14,116 nucleotides of DNA from an archaeon (GCA_025453475.1 JALOQH010000005.1:1-14116); one strand, 5' to 3'. Counted from the first letter of the stretch, positions 1 to 6,783 are shown. Numbers and translations are program-made. The notes: a model not told the origin generated them from the letters alone.

Positions 1-20
1 CTGTCCTTTATGAAGGACAG
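1..20 (-). other. Second intron hairpin, overlapping the first
   Basis: CTGTCCTT (1-8) and AAGGACAG (13-20) form a perfect 8-bp stem around a 4-nt loop. It abuts the window edge and shares bases 18-20 with the neighbouring hairpin. It probably belongs to the tRNA intron, but the sequence beyond the edge is needed to say whether it is part of the bulge-helix-bulge splice structure. Confidence 0.5.
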
Positions 21-38
21 AAAAACCCTGTTTTTCTG
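18..38 (-). other. Perfect hairpin at start of the tRNA intron
   Basis: Arms CAGAAAAAC (18-26) and GTTTTTCTG (30-38) form a 9-bp stem with a 3-nt loop, beginning at the first nucleotide after tRNA position 37. The CAG at 18-20 is also the last three bases of a second inverted repeat at 1-20, so both stems cannot form completely at once. Confidence 0.6.
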
Positions 39-102
39 TAAAAGTCCAGTACTCTAACCTGACTGAGCTACGAGGCCGTATATTATATCCTATAAGAAGT
101 CG

Positions 103-432
103 TTATTTAAAACTTAACGTTTCTTTTATTAAATCAACTAATTCCTCTTGCTCGATAAAACCCGAGTTTCTGGATACTTCCCTTCCGTCCTTGAAGAAAA
201 TCAATGTAGGCACGCCCATTACCCCGAAACTCTCTGCAATCTCTGCGCCGTCCTCAATATTCACCTTGCCGAAGCTTGCTTTTCCTTTTAGTTTTTTGGC
301 AACTTCCTCAAAAACCGGCATAAGCATCCTGCAAGGCGGGCACCACTCTGCCCAGAAGTCAACAACAACCTTGCCTTTTGCAATAAATTCTCCAAAGTTC
401 TTCTTGTTCAATTCAGCAACGTGCTCCGACAT
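103..432 (-). CDS. trxA: Thioredoxin (CPPC active site)
   Basis: A 109-residue single-domain thioredoxin, the usual length for the family. It should act as a cytosolic dithiol reductant. The active site is W30-C31-P32-P33-C34 inside the typical strand DFWAEWC, and the cis-proline loop GVPT places P75 opposite it. The motif is CPPC rather than the standard CGPC, which is expected to alter redox potential or partner choice. The ATG at 432 has no clear Shine-Dalgarno sequence but has a TATA-like octamer at 454-461, centred about 25 bp upstream, so it is probably a leaderless transcript. It lies 30 bp downstream of the coiled-coil gene on the same strand. Candidate partners include the ribonucleotide reductase encoded nearby, but that link is inference. 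Confidence 0.93.
   Translation of the reverse strand: MSEHVAELNKKNFGEFIAKGKVVVDFWAEWCPPCRMLMPVFEEVAKKLKGKASFGKVNIEDGAEIAESFGVMGVPTLIFFKDGREVSRNSGFIEQEELVDLIKETLSFK
104..111 (-). promoter_or_regulatory. TATA-like box of tRNA-Lys
   Basis: TTTAAATA on the minus strand, centred about 30 bp upstream of the mature tRNA 5' end at 77, which suits a transcript starting a few bases before the tRNA. It is the same octamer found before several protein genes here. It overlaps the last codons and stop of the thioredoxin gene, so the tRNA promoter is embedded in that gene's end. Confidence 0.55.
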
Positions 433-453
433 GCTCGTAAAAGAGATATTTTG

Positions 454-461
454 TTATTAAA
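454..461 (-). promoter_or_regulatory. TATA-like box of thioredoxin gene
   Basis: TTTAATAA on the minus strand, centred about 25 bp before the ATG at 432, with no Shine-Dalgarno motif between them. This fits a leaderless promoter. It begins at the end of the upstream coiled-coil gene, so read-through from that gene is also possible. Confidence 0.45.
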
Positions 462-462
462 T

Positions 463-1491
463 CTATTGTTTGTTATCCGGAACAGTTCCGCTCTTATTTT
501 CAGATTCAACTTTCTTCAATCGGGCGTCAAGAGCCCTGCAGACTTCATCAAACGTGTTATAAATACCAGCCAATCTTCTCAACTCTTTGTTATCCTCGCC
601 ATAATCCTTTCTTAATCCTTCAACTGCGGTTTTGCCCTCTGCAATCTTTGGCTTGAATTCGTCATCTACATACCTTCTAAGCGCTGCAGTACTCTTGTCA
701 GAATAATCTTTTGTTGCAATAACCGCCTCAAATGCATTATATTTCTTCACAAATCCTTCAAAGAGGGTTCTTGTTTCCTCTGCGCGGGCAGCCAGCTTAG
801 TATATGCCTCTTCTCTTGCAGGATTTTTTGCCACTTCAGCATCAAGCGCGCTCTTCAGATTAGCATACTGCTTGTTTAATTCTGCAATCTTCAGGTCAAA
901 CGCAGTTGTATCTATTTTCCTTGCCAGCGCATCATCCTGCTCTTTCTTGCCGGCTTTTTCGGCAACAGCTGTTTCAAGCCCGCCCATCTTCCCGGATAAC
1001 GCGCTTATCTCGGTTTGATAGATTGCAATTGTTTGCGTTAATCTTCCAATCTCAGCATTTGCTTTTTTCTTGAATTCTTCGTTCTCTCTTCGTATTACAT
1101 TGCTCTGGCTGTTCAACTCAACAATATCTATGGTATTTGTCTTCCATGCAAGATATGCAGTTGCCCCGAGGATAGCCCCAATAACCACCGCCGCACCAAT
1201 TCCCACATATTTTTTCATCTTGCCTTTCAGAAGCTTATTCTCCTCTTCTTTCTTTTTTTTCTCTGCCTGCGCTTCTGTTACAAGATGAGCCAAATCCTTC
1301 AAGATGGGGTCGTCTTGGAATGCAGGGTCATTTTTCGCCTTGTCAGCAAGCCTTGAAGCAAATATCTTCAGCACAATTCGCTTTGCACTGTCAGCATCTA
1401 AGTCCGAGCCGGAAAGAGTCATATATGGCTTCTCCATAAACCGTCTAACCCAATCTATCTCTTCAGGAGTCAGGGGCCTTTCATTCGCCAT
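463..1491 (-). CDS. Single-pass membrane protein with long coiled coil, function unknown
   Basis: About 342 residues. Numbered from the first possible Met at 1497, residues 1-95 form a hydrophilic N domain ending in a Lys/Glu-rich helix (about 76-96), 97-117 is one transmembrane segment (Gly/Ala/Val/Ile-rich), and about 125-335 is a long charged heptad-like helix region rich in Ala, Glu, Lys and Leu. There is no cleavable signal peptide, so the N domain is probably cytosolic and the coiled coil external, or the reverse. Start choice: an ATG at 1497 opens the frame, but the TATA-like box at 1513-1520 is centred about 25 bp from the second in-frame ATG at 1491, so I prefer 1491. It is divergent from the isoaspartyl methyltransferase gene. 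I do not recognise the family; a structural or tethering role is only a guess. Confidence 0.8.
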   Translation of the reverse strand: MANERPLTPEEIDWVRRFMEKPYMTLSGSDLDADSAKRIVLKIFASRLADKAKNDPAFQDDPILKDLAHLVTEAQAEKKKKEEENKLLKGKMKKYVGIGAAVVIGAILGATAYLAWKTNTIDIVELNSQSNVIRRENEEFKKKANAEIGRLTQTIAIYQTEISALSGKMGGLETAVAEKAGKKEQDDALARKIDTTAFDLKIAELNKQYANLKSALDAEVAKNPAREEAYTKLAARAEETRTLFEGFVKKYNAFEAVIATKDYSDKSTAALRRYVDDEFKPKIAEGKTAVEGLRKDYGEDNKELRRLAGIYNTFDEVCRALDARLKKVESENKSGTVPDNKQ

Positions 1492-1512
1492 GCTCATTCT
1501 ACCAAAAACCTC

Positions 1513-1520
1513 TATAAAAA
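1513..1520 (-). promoter_or_regulatory. TATA-like box of the coiled-coil gene
   Basis: TTTTTATA on the minus strand, centred about 25 bp from the ATG at 1491 but only about 19 bp from the ATG at 1497. Other first genes in this window use about 23-27 bp, so the box favours the downstream start. Confidence 0.5.
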
Positions 1521-1572
1521 CCTAGATGCCAAAAATTCATTACTTTGTTCAGGTTAAACTTCAATAGTTAGT

Positions 1573-1580
1573 AATATATA
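1573..1580 (+). promoter_or_regulatory. TATA-like box of pcm
   Basis: AATATATA, centred about 25 bp before the ATG at 1601. There is no Shine-Dalgarno motif in the spacer, so the mRNA is probably leaderless. Confidence 0.5.
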
Positions 1581-1600
1581 GATGGCTGTCTTCGGATAAC

Positions 1601-2197
1601 ATGGACAAACAAGGGCTATTGGATTCTCTTAGGAAGAAAGGGTTTTCAGAGCAGGTAGTATCTGTATTTGATAAGGTAAAGCGGGAGGACTTTGTTCCCC
1701 AGAACCTTGTGGGCTATGCGTATGAGGATATTTCTCTTCCGGTGATGGAAGGTTCAACACTCTCCCAGCCATCAACAGTTGCATTCATGCTCGATATGCT
1801 TGATGTCAGGGACGGGCAGAAGATACTTGAAATCGGCTCAGGCAGCGGCTATGCGCTTGCCCTCCTCTCAGAGATGAATCCGAACGGGAAGATCTACGGG
1901 CTTGAGCTTATCCAGTCTCTTGGAATCTCCTCGAAGAAATACCTGCAGGAAAAGAAAAATGTTGAGGTTTTTATAAGGAACGGCTCTCACGGGCTTCCTG
2001 AATTCGCGCCCTATGACCGAATACTCATCAGCGCGTCATGCCCGGAATGCCCGAGCAGTCTCCTCTCACAGCTCAAGGATGACGGAATTCTTGTCTCAGC
2101 AGTCAAGCAGTCAATAATCCAGATAAAGAAAGTAAACGGCGAGAAAATCATAAAAGAGCATCCCGGTTTTGCCTTCGTTCCTTTGGTCCCAGATTGA
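1601..2197 (+). CDS. pcm: Protein-L-isoaspartate O-methyltransferase
   Basis: 198 residues, slightly shorter than the usual 205-230. The enzyme methylates L-isoaspartyl residues with S-adenosylmethionine to start repair of aged proteins in the cytosol. Family signatures in order: VKREDFVP (26-33), YEDISLPV (41-48), the substrate loop STLSQPSTVA (52-61), SAM motif I ILEIGSGSGYA (75-85), the acidic motif YGLELI (99-104), PYDRILISAS (137-146), and a C-terminal FVPL (192-195). In the conserved GDG segment the Asp is replaced by Asn (N127), which may affect SAM binding. It probably has its own leaderless promoter. Its stop codon directly abuts the stop of the convergent nrdG. The family assignment is secure; activity is not proven by sequence. 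Confidence 0.9.
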   Translation: MDKQGLLDSLRKKGFSEQVVSVFDKVKREDFVPQNLVGYAYEDISLPVMEGSTLSQPSTVAFMLDMLDVRDGQKILEIGSGSGYALALLSEMNPNGKIYGLELIQSLGISSKKYLQEKKNVEVFIRNGSHGLPEFAPYDRILISASCPECPSSLLSQLKDDGILVSAVKQSIIQIKKVNGEKIIKEHPGFAFVPLVPD

Positions 2198-2929
2198 TTA
2201 TCTTGCTCTTACTTTTGTGTTTGGAAGGTATTTCTTTGCCAGCTCGCATCCTTCTTCGAGAATCTCCTTCGGCGTCTCGCCCATTTCTTCAAATCTCCTG
2301 TCAACTAATCTTCCTTTGACAGGAACAAACTGCTGCAGGAAATATGGAGAGTCATTATTCGGGAGATTCTGAAATATGAAATGCGCTGTTTCTTCAATTT
2401 CTTCAGGAGTCATGAAAGTTACTTCTCCATCCTCTCGCGCAATCGGGCAAATTGTTGTTCTAAACTCATGCCCGGGAAAGTCTGCCACAATTCCCATCGC
2501 TTTTGTTATGCCGTCTCTTTCGTCAATAAAATCAACTCCTGCGATATCTGCATACAAACGAAATGGCCCCTTAACATCCATGGCAGCATAATCAACAATC
2601 CCCTTCAACCTGCCAAGTTCCTGGTATCTGCTCCCATTCGTATCAAGTTTTACAGCAAGCCCAATGTTTTTCAAACGTTGAATGAACTCTGGCAAATCAT
2701 GCTGGAGAGTTGGCTCTCCTCCGCAGATTGTAACTCCGTTGTACCATCCCCCCCTTGCTTTCAATTCCAATCCTCTCAGGAAACTCTCTACTTTTTCAGG
2801 GCTTACCTGCCTGTCCGAGGTGTTGTAGCAGAATCCGCACCGGTAATTGCATCCCTTTGTGAATATGATTGGCCCGCTCTTTCCAGGGAAATCAATTCCG
2901 CTCACGTCTCCGATAGATTCAATTTTCAT
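2198..2929 (-). CDS. nrdG: Anaerobic ribonucleotide reductase activating protein (radical SAM)
   Basis: 243 residues. It is a radical SAM enzyme that uses a [4Fe-4S] cluster and S-adenosylmethionine to place the glycyl radical on NrdD. The cluster motif is C27-x3-C31-x2-C34 (KGCNYRCGFCYN), followed by the SAM-binding GGEPTLQ at 70-76. It is longer than the roughly 155-residue E. coli NrdG and resembles the longer NrdG2-like activases seen in archaea and anaerobes. It lies 25 bp downstream of nrdD on the same strand. The spacer is A/T-rich and may hold a weak promoter of its own, but co-transcription with nrdR-nrdD is the simplest reading. There is no clear Shine-Dalgarno motif. Adjacency to nrdD supports this function over other radical SAM activases. 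Confidence 0.92.
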   Translation of the reverse strand: MKIESIGDVSGIDFPGKSGPIIFTKGCNYRCGFCYNTSDRQVSPEKVESFLRGLELKARGGWYNGVTICGGEPTLQHDLPEFIQRLKNIGLAVKLDTNGSRYQELGRLKGIVDYAAMDVKGPFRLYADIAGVDFIDERDGITKAMGIVADFPGHEFRTTICPIAREDGEVTFMTPEEIEETAHFIFQNLPNNDSPYFLQQFVPVKGRLVDRRFEEMGETPKEILEEGCELAKKYLPNTKVRAR

Positions 2930-2954
2930 GATTTAAAACTGGAAAATTAATTTA

Positions 2955-5900
2955 TTAAGATTTAGGCGCTTCAGTTGCAGAAGCTATTCCGTATTCTGCC
3001 ATATATTTCTGCACAACCGGGCGGACTTCTGAGTTCTTTATCAAATCGCTTCTTGCTGCGCCTGTCTGCGAGGCATAAGAAGTGGTCTTCTTCCAGTATC
3101 CGCTTCTGCCTGCAACAACCATTGTCGGAACACTGTCAAGCGGCACTCCGTAAAGCGCAGCAAGTGCAACGCCTTTTCTTGCCTGCTCGTCATGTTCATC
3201 GAGATGGAATACCTGATAATCAACATTTCCGTTCAATCCAAGCTTCCCGAGCAAATCTCTCGTATTCTGCTCCACATTCTCGCATGTTCCGCATCCGCTC
3301 TTGCCGAATTGCATTATTGTCAGCCTCTCATGCCCATTTGGATTGTGCAGCCAAGGCATTTCTATTCCGCCCTCTCCAGCATACTGCGCTTCAGCTTTTT
3401 TTCTGTCCTCGTAAATCTGCATCTGCGAGCCATTCCAGTTTCTCAGCCTGCTGTTGTATCCGACAATTCTTGTTACAACGTAAACTCCTCCGGTGTCTTT
3501 CTTCAATGTCTCTTCTTTGTGGTTATCGCAATCAGGATTATCGCAGAGTTTTCTCTCTCCGTTCATTACTTTCCCGCAATTGTCACATTCGCTGTATGTC
3601 GGCGAGAAGACAAGCTGCGAGCATCTCGTATTTCTAAGAGTGTTTACCGCCATCCTCTTGATATACTCAGGGTCAGGTCTTCTCTCGCCCTCCCACGCAT
3701 GCACAATTGCCCCGGATTCAATCATATCATGGAATCTGCTCTGCCCCACGATTCTGTCTACAAGCCCAACAGGGGCATCAGGCGAGTAGTGTATGGAATT
3801 TGTGTAATACGGGTCTTTTTCTGTTCCTTTGATAACCTTGGCTGCCTGAGGGTAATGCTTTCTGTCCAGTTTTGCCAATCTTCTTGTTGTTGATTCAGCA
3901 GGCGTTTCTTCAAGCGTGAATTTCAGGCCGGTCTGCTCCTTGAACTCAGCAACTCTCTTGTACATATGCGCTATAATCTCCAATCCCACGCGGTATGCTT
4001 TTTCGCTCTCGTGCAATTGTTCTCCAGTAAGTGACTGCACAGCCTCATTTAATCCGATGTTTCCGATAATATATGTGGATTTATCCAGGTCCAGGTAAGG
4101 TGTCCCATCATCACTTGGTCTGCCAAGATTGCTTTGCGGTGTCCCTCCTCTTTCAAGCAAACCGCGGATAAATTTGGCTTTCTGCTGGTGCGCTTTGAGC
4201 GCAATCTCCATTGCATGGTCTATATTCTCAAGTGTTCCTTTCAATCTCTCTTCAAGATTTGCTCCTTGTGATTTGTATGCTGCCTGCGGCAGGTTAATAG
4301 TTACATTCTGGAACCCGCAGAACCTCAATCTCTCAGGATTTTTAATCATGCTCATGTCAGTTATTTTCTCTTTTAGTCTGCAGCACTGCGCCAGCTGCGC
4401 GCCTCCTCTGTCAGGCATGAAATAAACACTTCCATTTTCTGCAGCAACTTTGCATGCATAATCAAATACCTCTTCTTCATCAGGATTTACCAGAGTATTC
4501 TCATCAATATGCAAGTCGCACTTGGGGAAGTGGAATGGTCTTCCGTCCATATCTCCCTCTTTCCAGATTTCAAGCATCGCCTTCGCGAATTTCTGTGCAG
4601 GTTTCGTGAAATCTTTGTATTTAAGGATGTGCGCGCCTTCCATCCCGGGCATCTTCCGCAGTTGTTCATCATCTGCATCTCCATTTCTCGGGTCATCTTT
4701 TTGTTTAGGATTATTAAATCTTGGAACTTCTTTTACATGCCTTACCTCTCCATCAGGCATCTGAATCATATACATTCCCTTCGGCCCAATCGCAGGAACT
4801 TCTCTTAGATACTCTGGCACTCCTGTGTGGACATTGAAATCAATGAAGAGCGTTTGTCCACCTCTTGAGAAGGCATTTTGCGATGCTGCAAAGATTAAAT
4901 GCTGGGCAACCTGTTTATAATCGTCATAAGGCAATTCGCTTATCTCTCTTCTTACACCTGCCTGCTCAAATAATGGCTTGCCCCTGACCGCAGGATCCCG
5001 AGTCATTCTTCCCTGCTCAACAAGCTTCTCCAAATCCTTCTTTTCTACATCCCATTCCCTGCCGTCAAGTTTTCCATAAGCAACATCTGTCGGTCTGAAG
5101 AGCAGGGGCGCATAGAAGATATTGACAAATCCAAAGCCCAATGCTCCGGCATAATGCGCCTGCATTGAAGCAAGGAATGTCTGCATGTGCTGATTGAGAA
5201 CATCTGCTCGGTTTGGCGACTTTGACTTAGCCTCCAGATTTGCAAGCAGTTTGTTTAATCCGTATTTTTTGAGATATTCTATGGAGTGAGAAGAACAGTA
5301 AACTCTTGTCGGGTATCCCAAATCGTGAAGGTGCACTTCTCCTTTCCTGTGCGCATCAGCTACCTCCTGCGTGAATACTTCATCAAGCGCCCATGCTTTC
5401 TGCACTGCTTCTGCAATCGCAAGATTGAATGCTTCCGGATTATTCGAGGCAACATTGCTGTTTTCAGAAGACTTTCCGTAAATGTACGCATTTATATCGC
5501 TCTTGGGGAGATTTATGGTGTCCTGTTGTTTTAATCTCTCTTCAAGCCCCATATCTTCCATCGCTTCATTGACAAATTCCCTTATTCTTGAAGGTCTTAT
5601 CCTGACTTTGCCATCAGCTCCTGCTTTTCTCCTCTGCACATATGACGCAATCCTCTTTGTTGCCTCCTTGGCAATGCCGTATGCCATGCCTTCAGGGATA
5701 TAAGCCTCTTTCATCAGCGCTCTCGCGATAAATCTCGGGCTAAAATCAGTCAGTTCATCGTTTGTCTCAACTTCTGCAAGCTGCAATGCCATGTCTGTGG
5801 TGCTGGAATCTCTCCTCTCAACAGAAATCCCGATTCTGCCTCTCATTTTGTCTCTCTCAGCCCGGTAAGCGCTGAATGCATCGAATGTCTTATTGTGCCC

Positions 5901-6233
5901 TGTTTCTTTCAGCGCTCTTAAAACCGCATCCTGCACATCTTCAACATGCGGCTGGTTTGTTTTGCTGTGCGGGAATTCTCCTGCACCTTCCATCTTTATT
6001 TCAAAAAGAGCGCGTATGGCATAATCAGCAACTTCGCTCGCAGCTTTTTCATCAATATGTCTTCCTTCCCGGTCAGCAACAGCCTCTGCGGCTTTTCTCA
6101 CAACGCCGTAAATTCTTTCCTTGTCGAACGGAACAATTCTCCCATCTCTTTTTATCACAGAAGCAGGAACTTCTATCTGAACAGCATGCCCGTTTCTTCT
6201 CCCATTGCCGTTAATTAATCCGTCCAAGCTCAT
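2955..6233 (-). CDS. nrdD: Class III (anaerobic) ribonucleoside-triphosphate reductase with fused C-terminal redoxin domain
   Basis: 1092 residues, well above the usual 600-800. It reduces ribonucleotides to deoxyribonucleotides without oxygen. Residues about 22-128 are an ATP cone (VIKRDGRIVPFDKERI), the allosteric site. The catalytic barrel spans about 235-880: HLHDLGYPTRVYC (301-313) supplies one conserved Cys, and AQCCRL (615-620) a Cys pair where the thiyl-radical Cys is expected. A zinc site follows (C883, C886, C897, C902), then the glycyl-radical motif TRIVGY with G925. From about 968 to 1085 there is a thioredoxin/glutaredoxin-fold domain with C981-G-T-C984 and a cis-Pro loop SVPT (P1036), absent from ordinary NrdD. 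A charged stretch at about 480-535 looks like a lineage insertion. No intein is seen. The ATG overlaps the nrdR stop (ATGA), so translation is probably coupled. The fused domain is probably the internal reductant (inference). Confidence 0.95.
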   Translation of the reverse strand: MSLDGLINGNGRRNGHAVQIEVPASVIKRDGRIVPFDKERIYGVVRKAAEAVADREGRHIDEKAASEVADYAIRALFEIKMEGAGEFPHSKTNQPHVEDVQDAVLRALKETGHNKTFDAFSAYRAERDKMRGRIGISVERRDSSTTDMALQLAEVETNDELTDFSPRFIARALMKEAYIPEGMAYGIAKEATKRIASYVQRRKAGADGKVRIRPSRIREFVNEAMEDMGLEERLKQQDTINLPKSDINAYIYGKSSENSNVASNNPEAFNLAIAEAVQKAWALDEVFTQEVADAHRKGEVHLHDLGYPTRVYCSSHSIEYLKKYGLNKLLANLEAKSKSPNRADVLNQHMQTFLASMQAHYAGALGFGFVNIFYAPLLFRPTDVAYGKLDGREWDVEKKDLEKLVEQGRMTRDPAVRGKPLFEQAGVRREISELPYDDYKQVAQHLIFAASQNAFSRGGQTLFIDFNVHTGVPEYLREVPAIGPKGMYMIQMPDGEVRHVKEVPRFNNPKQKDDPRNGDADDEQLRKMPGMEGAHILKYKDFTKPAQKFAKAMLEIWKEGDMDGRPFHFPKCDLHIDENTLVNPDEEEVFDYACKVAAENGSVYFMPDRGGAQLAQCCRLKEKITDMSMIKNPERLRFCGFQNVTINLPQAAYKSQGANLEERLKGTLENIDHAMEIALKAHQQKAKFIRGLLERGGTPQSNLGRPSDDGTPYLDLDKSTYIIGNIGLNEAVQSLTGEQLHESEKAYRVGLEIIAHMYKRVAEFKEQTGLKFTLEETPAESTTRRLAKLDRKHYPQAAKVIKGTEKDPYYTNSIHYSPDAPVGLVDRIVGQSRFHDMIESGAIVHAWEGERRPDPEYIKRMAVNTLRNTRCSQLVFSPTYSECDNCGKVMNGERKLCDNPDCDNHKEETLKKDTGGVYVVTRIVGYNSRLRNWNGSQMQIYEDRKKAEAQYAGEGGIEMPWLHNPNGHERLTIMQFGKSGCGTCENVEQNTRDLLGKLGLNGNVDYQVFHLDEHDEQARKGVALAALYGVPLDSVPTMVVAGRSGYWKKTTSYASQTGAARSDLIKNSEVRPVVQKYMAEYGIASATEAPKS

Positions 6234-6670
6234 TTTTTCATCCCCATTATCTCCTTTTTGAAATCCTCTATGTTTCCGAATTGCTTGTATACTGAAGCAA
6301 ATCTAATATACGCAACAGAGTCCACCTTTTTAAGTTCATTAGATACTACATCACCTATAAATCGAGTCTCTACTTCTTTGCCTTTTTTTCTCAGTGATTC
6401 TTCAATATTTGTCATCATTTTTTCAATCTGCTCCGCCGTTACCGGGCGCTTCTCGCATGCCTTCACGATTCCAAGCCGGACTTTTTCCCGGTCATAACTC
6501 TGCCTGCCCCCGTCTTTTTTGATAACTCTCAGGTCCACACGTTCAATGTTTTCATGCGTGTTGAATCTCTTTTTGCATTTTAAACACTCGCGCCTTCTTT
6601 TTGTTGCGCCCTCATTGTCTCTTTTGTCAACAACCTTTGTTTCTTTGTGCAGACAGTATGGACAGCGCAT
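6230..6670 (-). CDS. nrdR: NrdR, ribonucleotide reductase transcriptional repressor
   Basis: 146 residues, the family's normal size. The N-terminal zinc ribbon has C3-x2-C6 and C29-x2-C32, followed by basic residues for DNA contact (TKRRREC), then an ATP cone over about 47-137 (RVIKKDGGRQSYDREKV), related to the cone in NrdD. NrdR senses ATP/dATP and represses ribonucleotide reductase genes by binding paired NrdR boxes. Here it is the first gene of the nrdR-nrdD-nrdG unit and overlaps nrdD by 4 bp. Two palindromes fitting NrdR boxes lie upstream (6707-6722 and 6739-6754), so autoregulation is likely. NrdR is mainly a bacterial family and is sparse in archaea, so horizontal acquisition at some time is possible. 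The ATG at 6670 gives the canonical MRCPYC start. Confidence 0.95.
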   Translation of the reverse strand: MRCPYCLHKETKVVDKRDNEGATKRRRECLKCKKRFNTHENIERVDLRVIKKDGGRQSYDREKVRLGIVKACEKRPVTAEQIEKMMTNIEESLRKKGKEVETRFIGDVVSNELKKVDSVAYIRFASVYKQFGNIEDFKKEIMGMKK

Positions 6671-6689
6671 TTTCTCGTTTTTTACCCCT

Positions 6690-6697
6690 TTATAAAG
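6690..6697 (-). promoter_or_regulatory. TATA-like box of nrdR
   Basis: CTTTATAA on the minus strand, centred about 23-24 bp before the nrdR ATG, consistent with a leaderless or nearly leaderless nrd mRNA. The proximal NrdR-box-like palindrome begins 10 bp upstream of it, so bound NrdR would sit over the TFB/BRE side of this promoter. Confidence 0.55.
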
Positions 6698-6706
6698 TGT
6701 TTAGCA

Positions 6707-6722
6707 ACACAACGGGTTGTGG
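6707..6722. promoter_or_regulatory. Putative NrdR box 1 (proximal)
   Basis: The 16-bp site ACACAACGGGTTGTGG contains the perfect 14-bp palindrome CACAACG/GGTTGTG. It keeps the outer half-sites of the NrdR consensus (acaCwAtATaTwGtgt) at 11 of 16 positions, with G/C in place of the A/T core. Its centre is 32 bp from box 2, about three helical turns. It lies just upstream of the nrdR TATA-like box. Confidence 0.55.
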
Positions 6723-6738
6723 TTACCTTCTAAAAAGG

Positions 6739-6754
6739 AAACAACATATTGTGT
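6739..6754. promoter_or_regulatory. Putative NrdR box 2 (distal)
   Basis: On the minus strand the 16 bp read ACACAATATGTTGTTT, matching the NrdR-box consensus acaCwAtATaTwGtgt at 14 of 16 positions. With box 1 this gives a 32-bp centre-to-centre spacing. Tandem sites an integer number of turns apart are the known arrangement for NrdR regulation. Confidence 0.65.
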
Positions 6755-6783
6755 TTTTACACTGTTCCTCCAGATAAAATTAC

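Larger units (their letters stand above)
1..77 (-). tRNA. trnK: tRNA-Lys(UUU), 5' exon plus start of intron, cut by window edge
   Basis: Read on the minus strand from 77, the sequence gives acceptor strand GGCCTCG, T8-A9, D stem GCTC/GAGT with a GG-containing D loop, then A26, anticodon 5' strand CTGGA and loop CTTTTA, i.e. anticodon UUU with A37. The expected 3' anticodon strand TCCAG does not follow. Instead position 38 begins a run of hairpin-forming sequence, so the gene is interrupted after nucleotide 37, the canonical archaeal intron site. The 5' exon is 39-77 and at least 38 nt of intervening sequence are visible. The 3' exon is outside the window. A TATA-like box lies about 30 bp upstream. 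A trans-spliced (split) tRNA half cannot be excluded from this window alone. Confidence 0.8.

Noticed and set aside
1..38. Rho-independent-type terminator formed by the left-edge hairpins
   Set aside because: The hairpins begin directly after tRNA position 37, before the tRNA could be complete, so termination there would destroy the gene. Intron structure is the better explanation.
2381..3893. Long plus-strand open frames of 189, 220 and 233 codons opposite nrdG and nrdD
   Set aside because: They lie wholly antisense to well-supported nrd genes, overlap each other, and have compositions (Ser/Cys/Leu/Arg-rich) typical of shadow frames.
2955..6233. An intein within nrdD to explain its 1092-residue length
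   Set aside because: No intein block motifs or splice-junction Cys/Ser...His-Asn pairs are visible. The extra length is accounted for by the ATP cone, internal insertions and the C-terminal redoxin domain.
6751..6762. Third NrdR box at GTGT-TTTT-ACAC
   Set aside because: It has only 4-bp arms, overlaps the better-matching distal box and does not keep the helical spacing.
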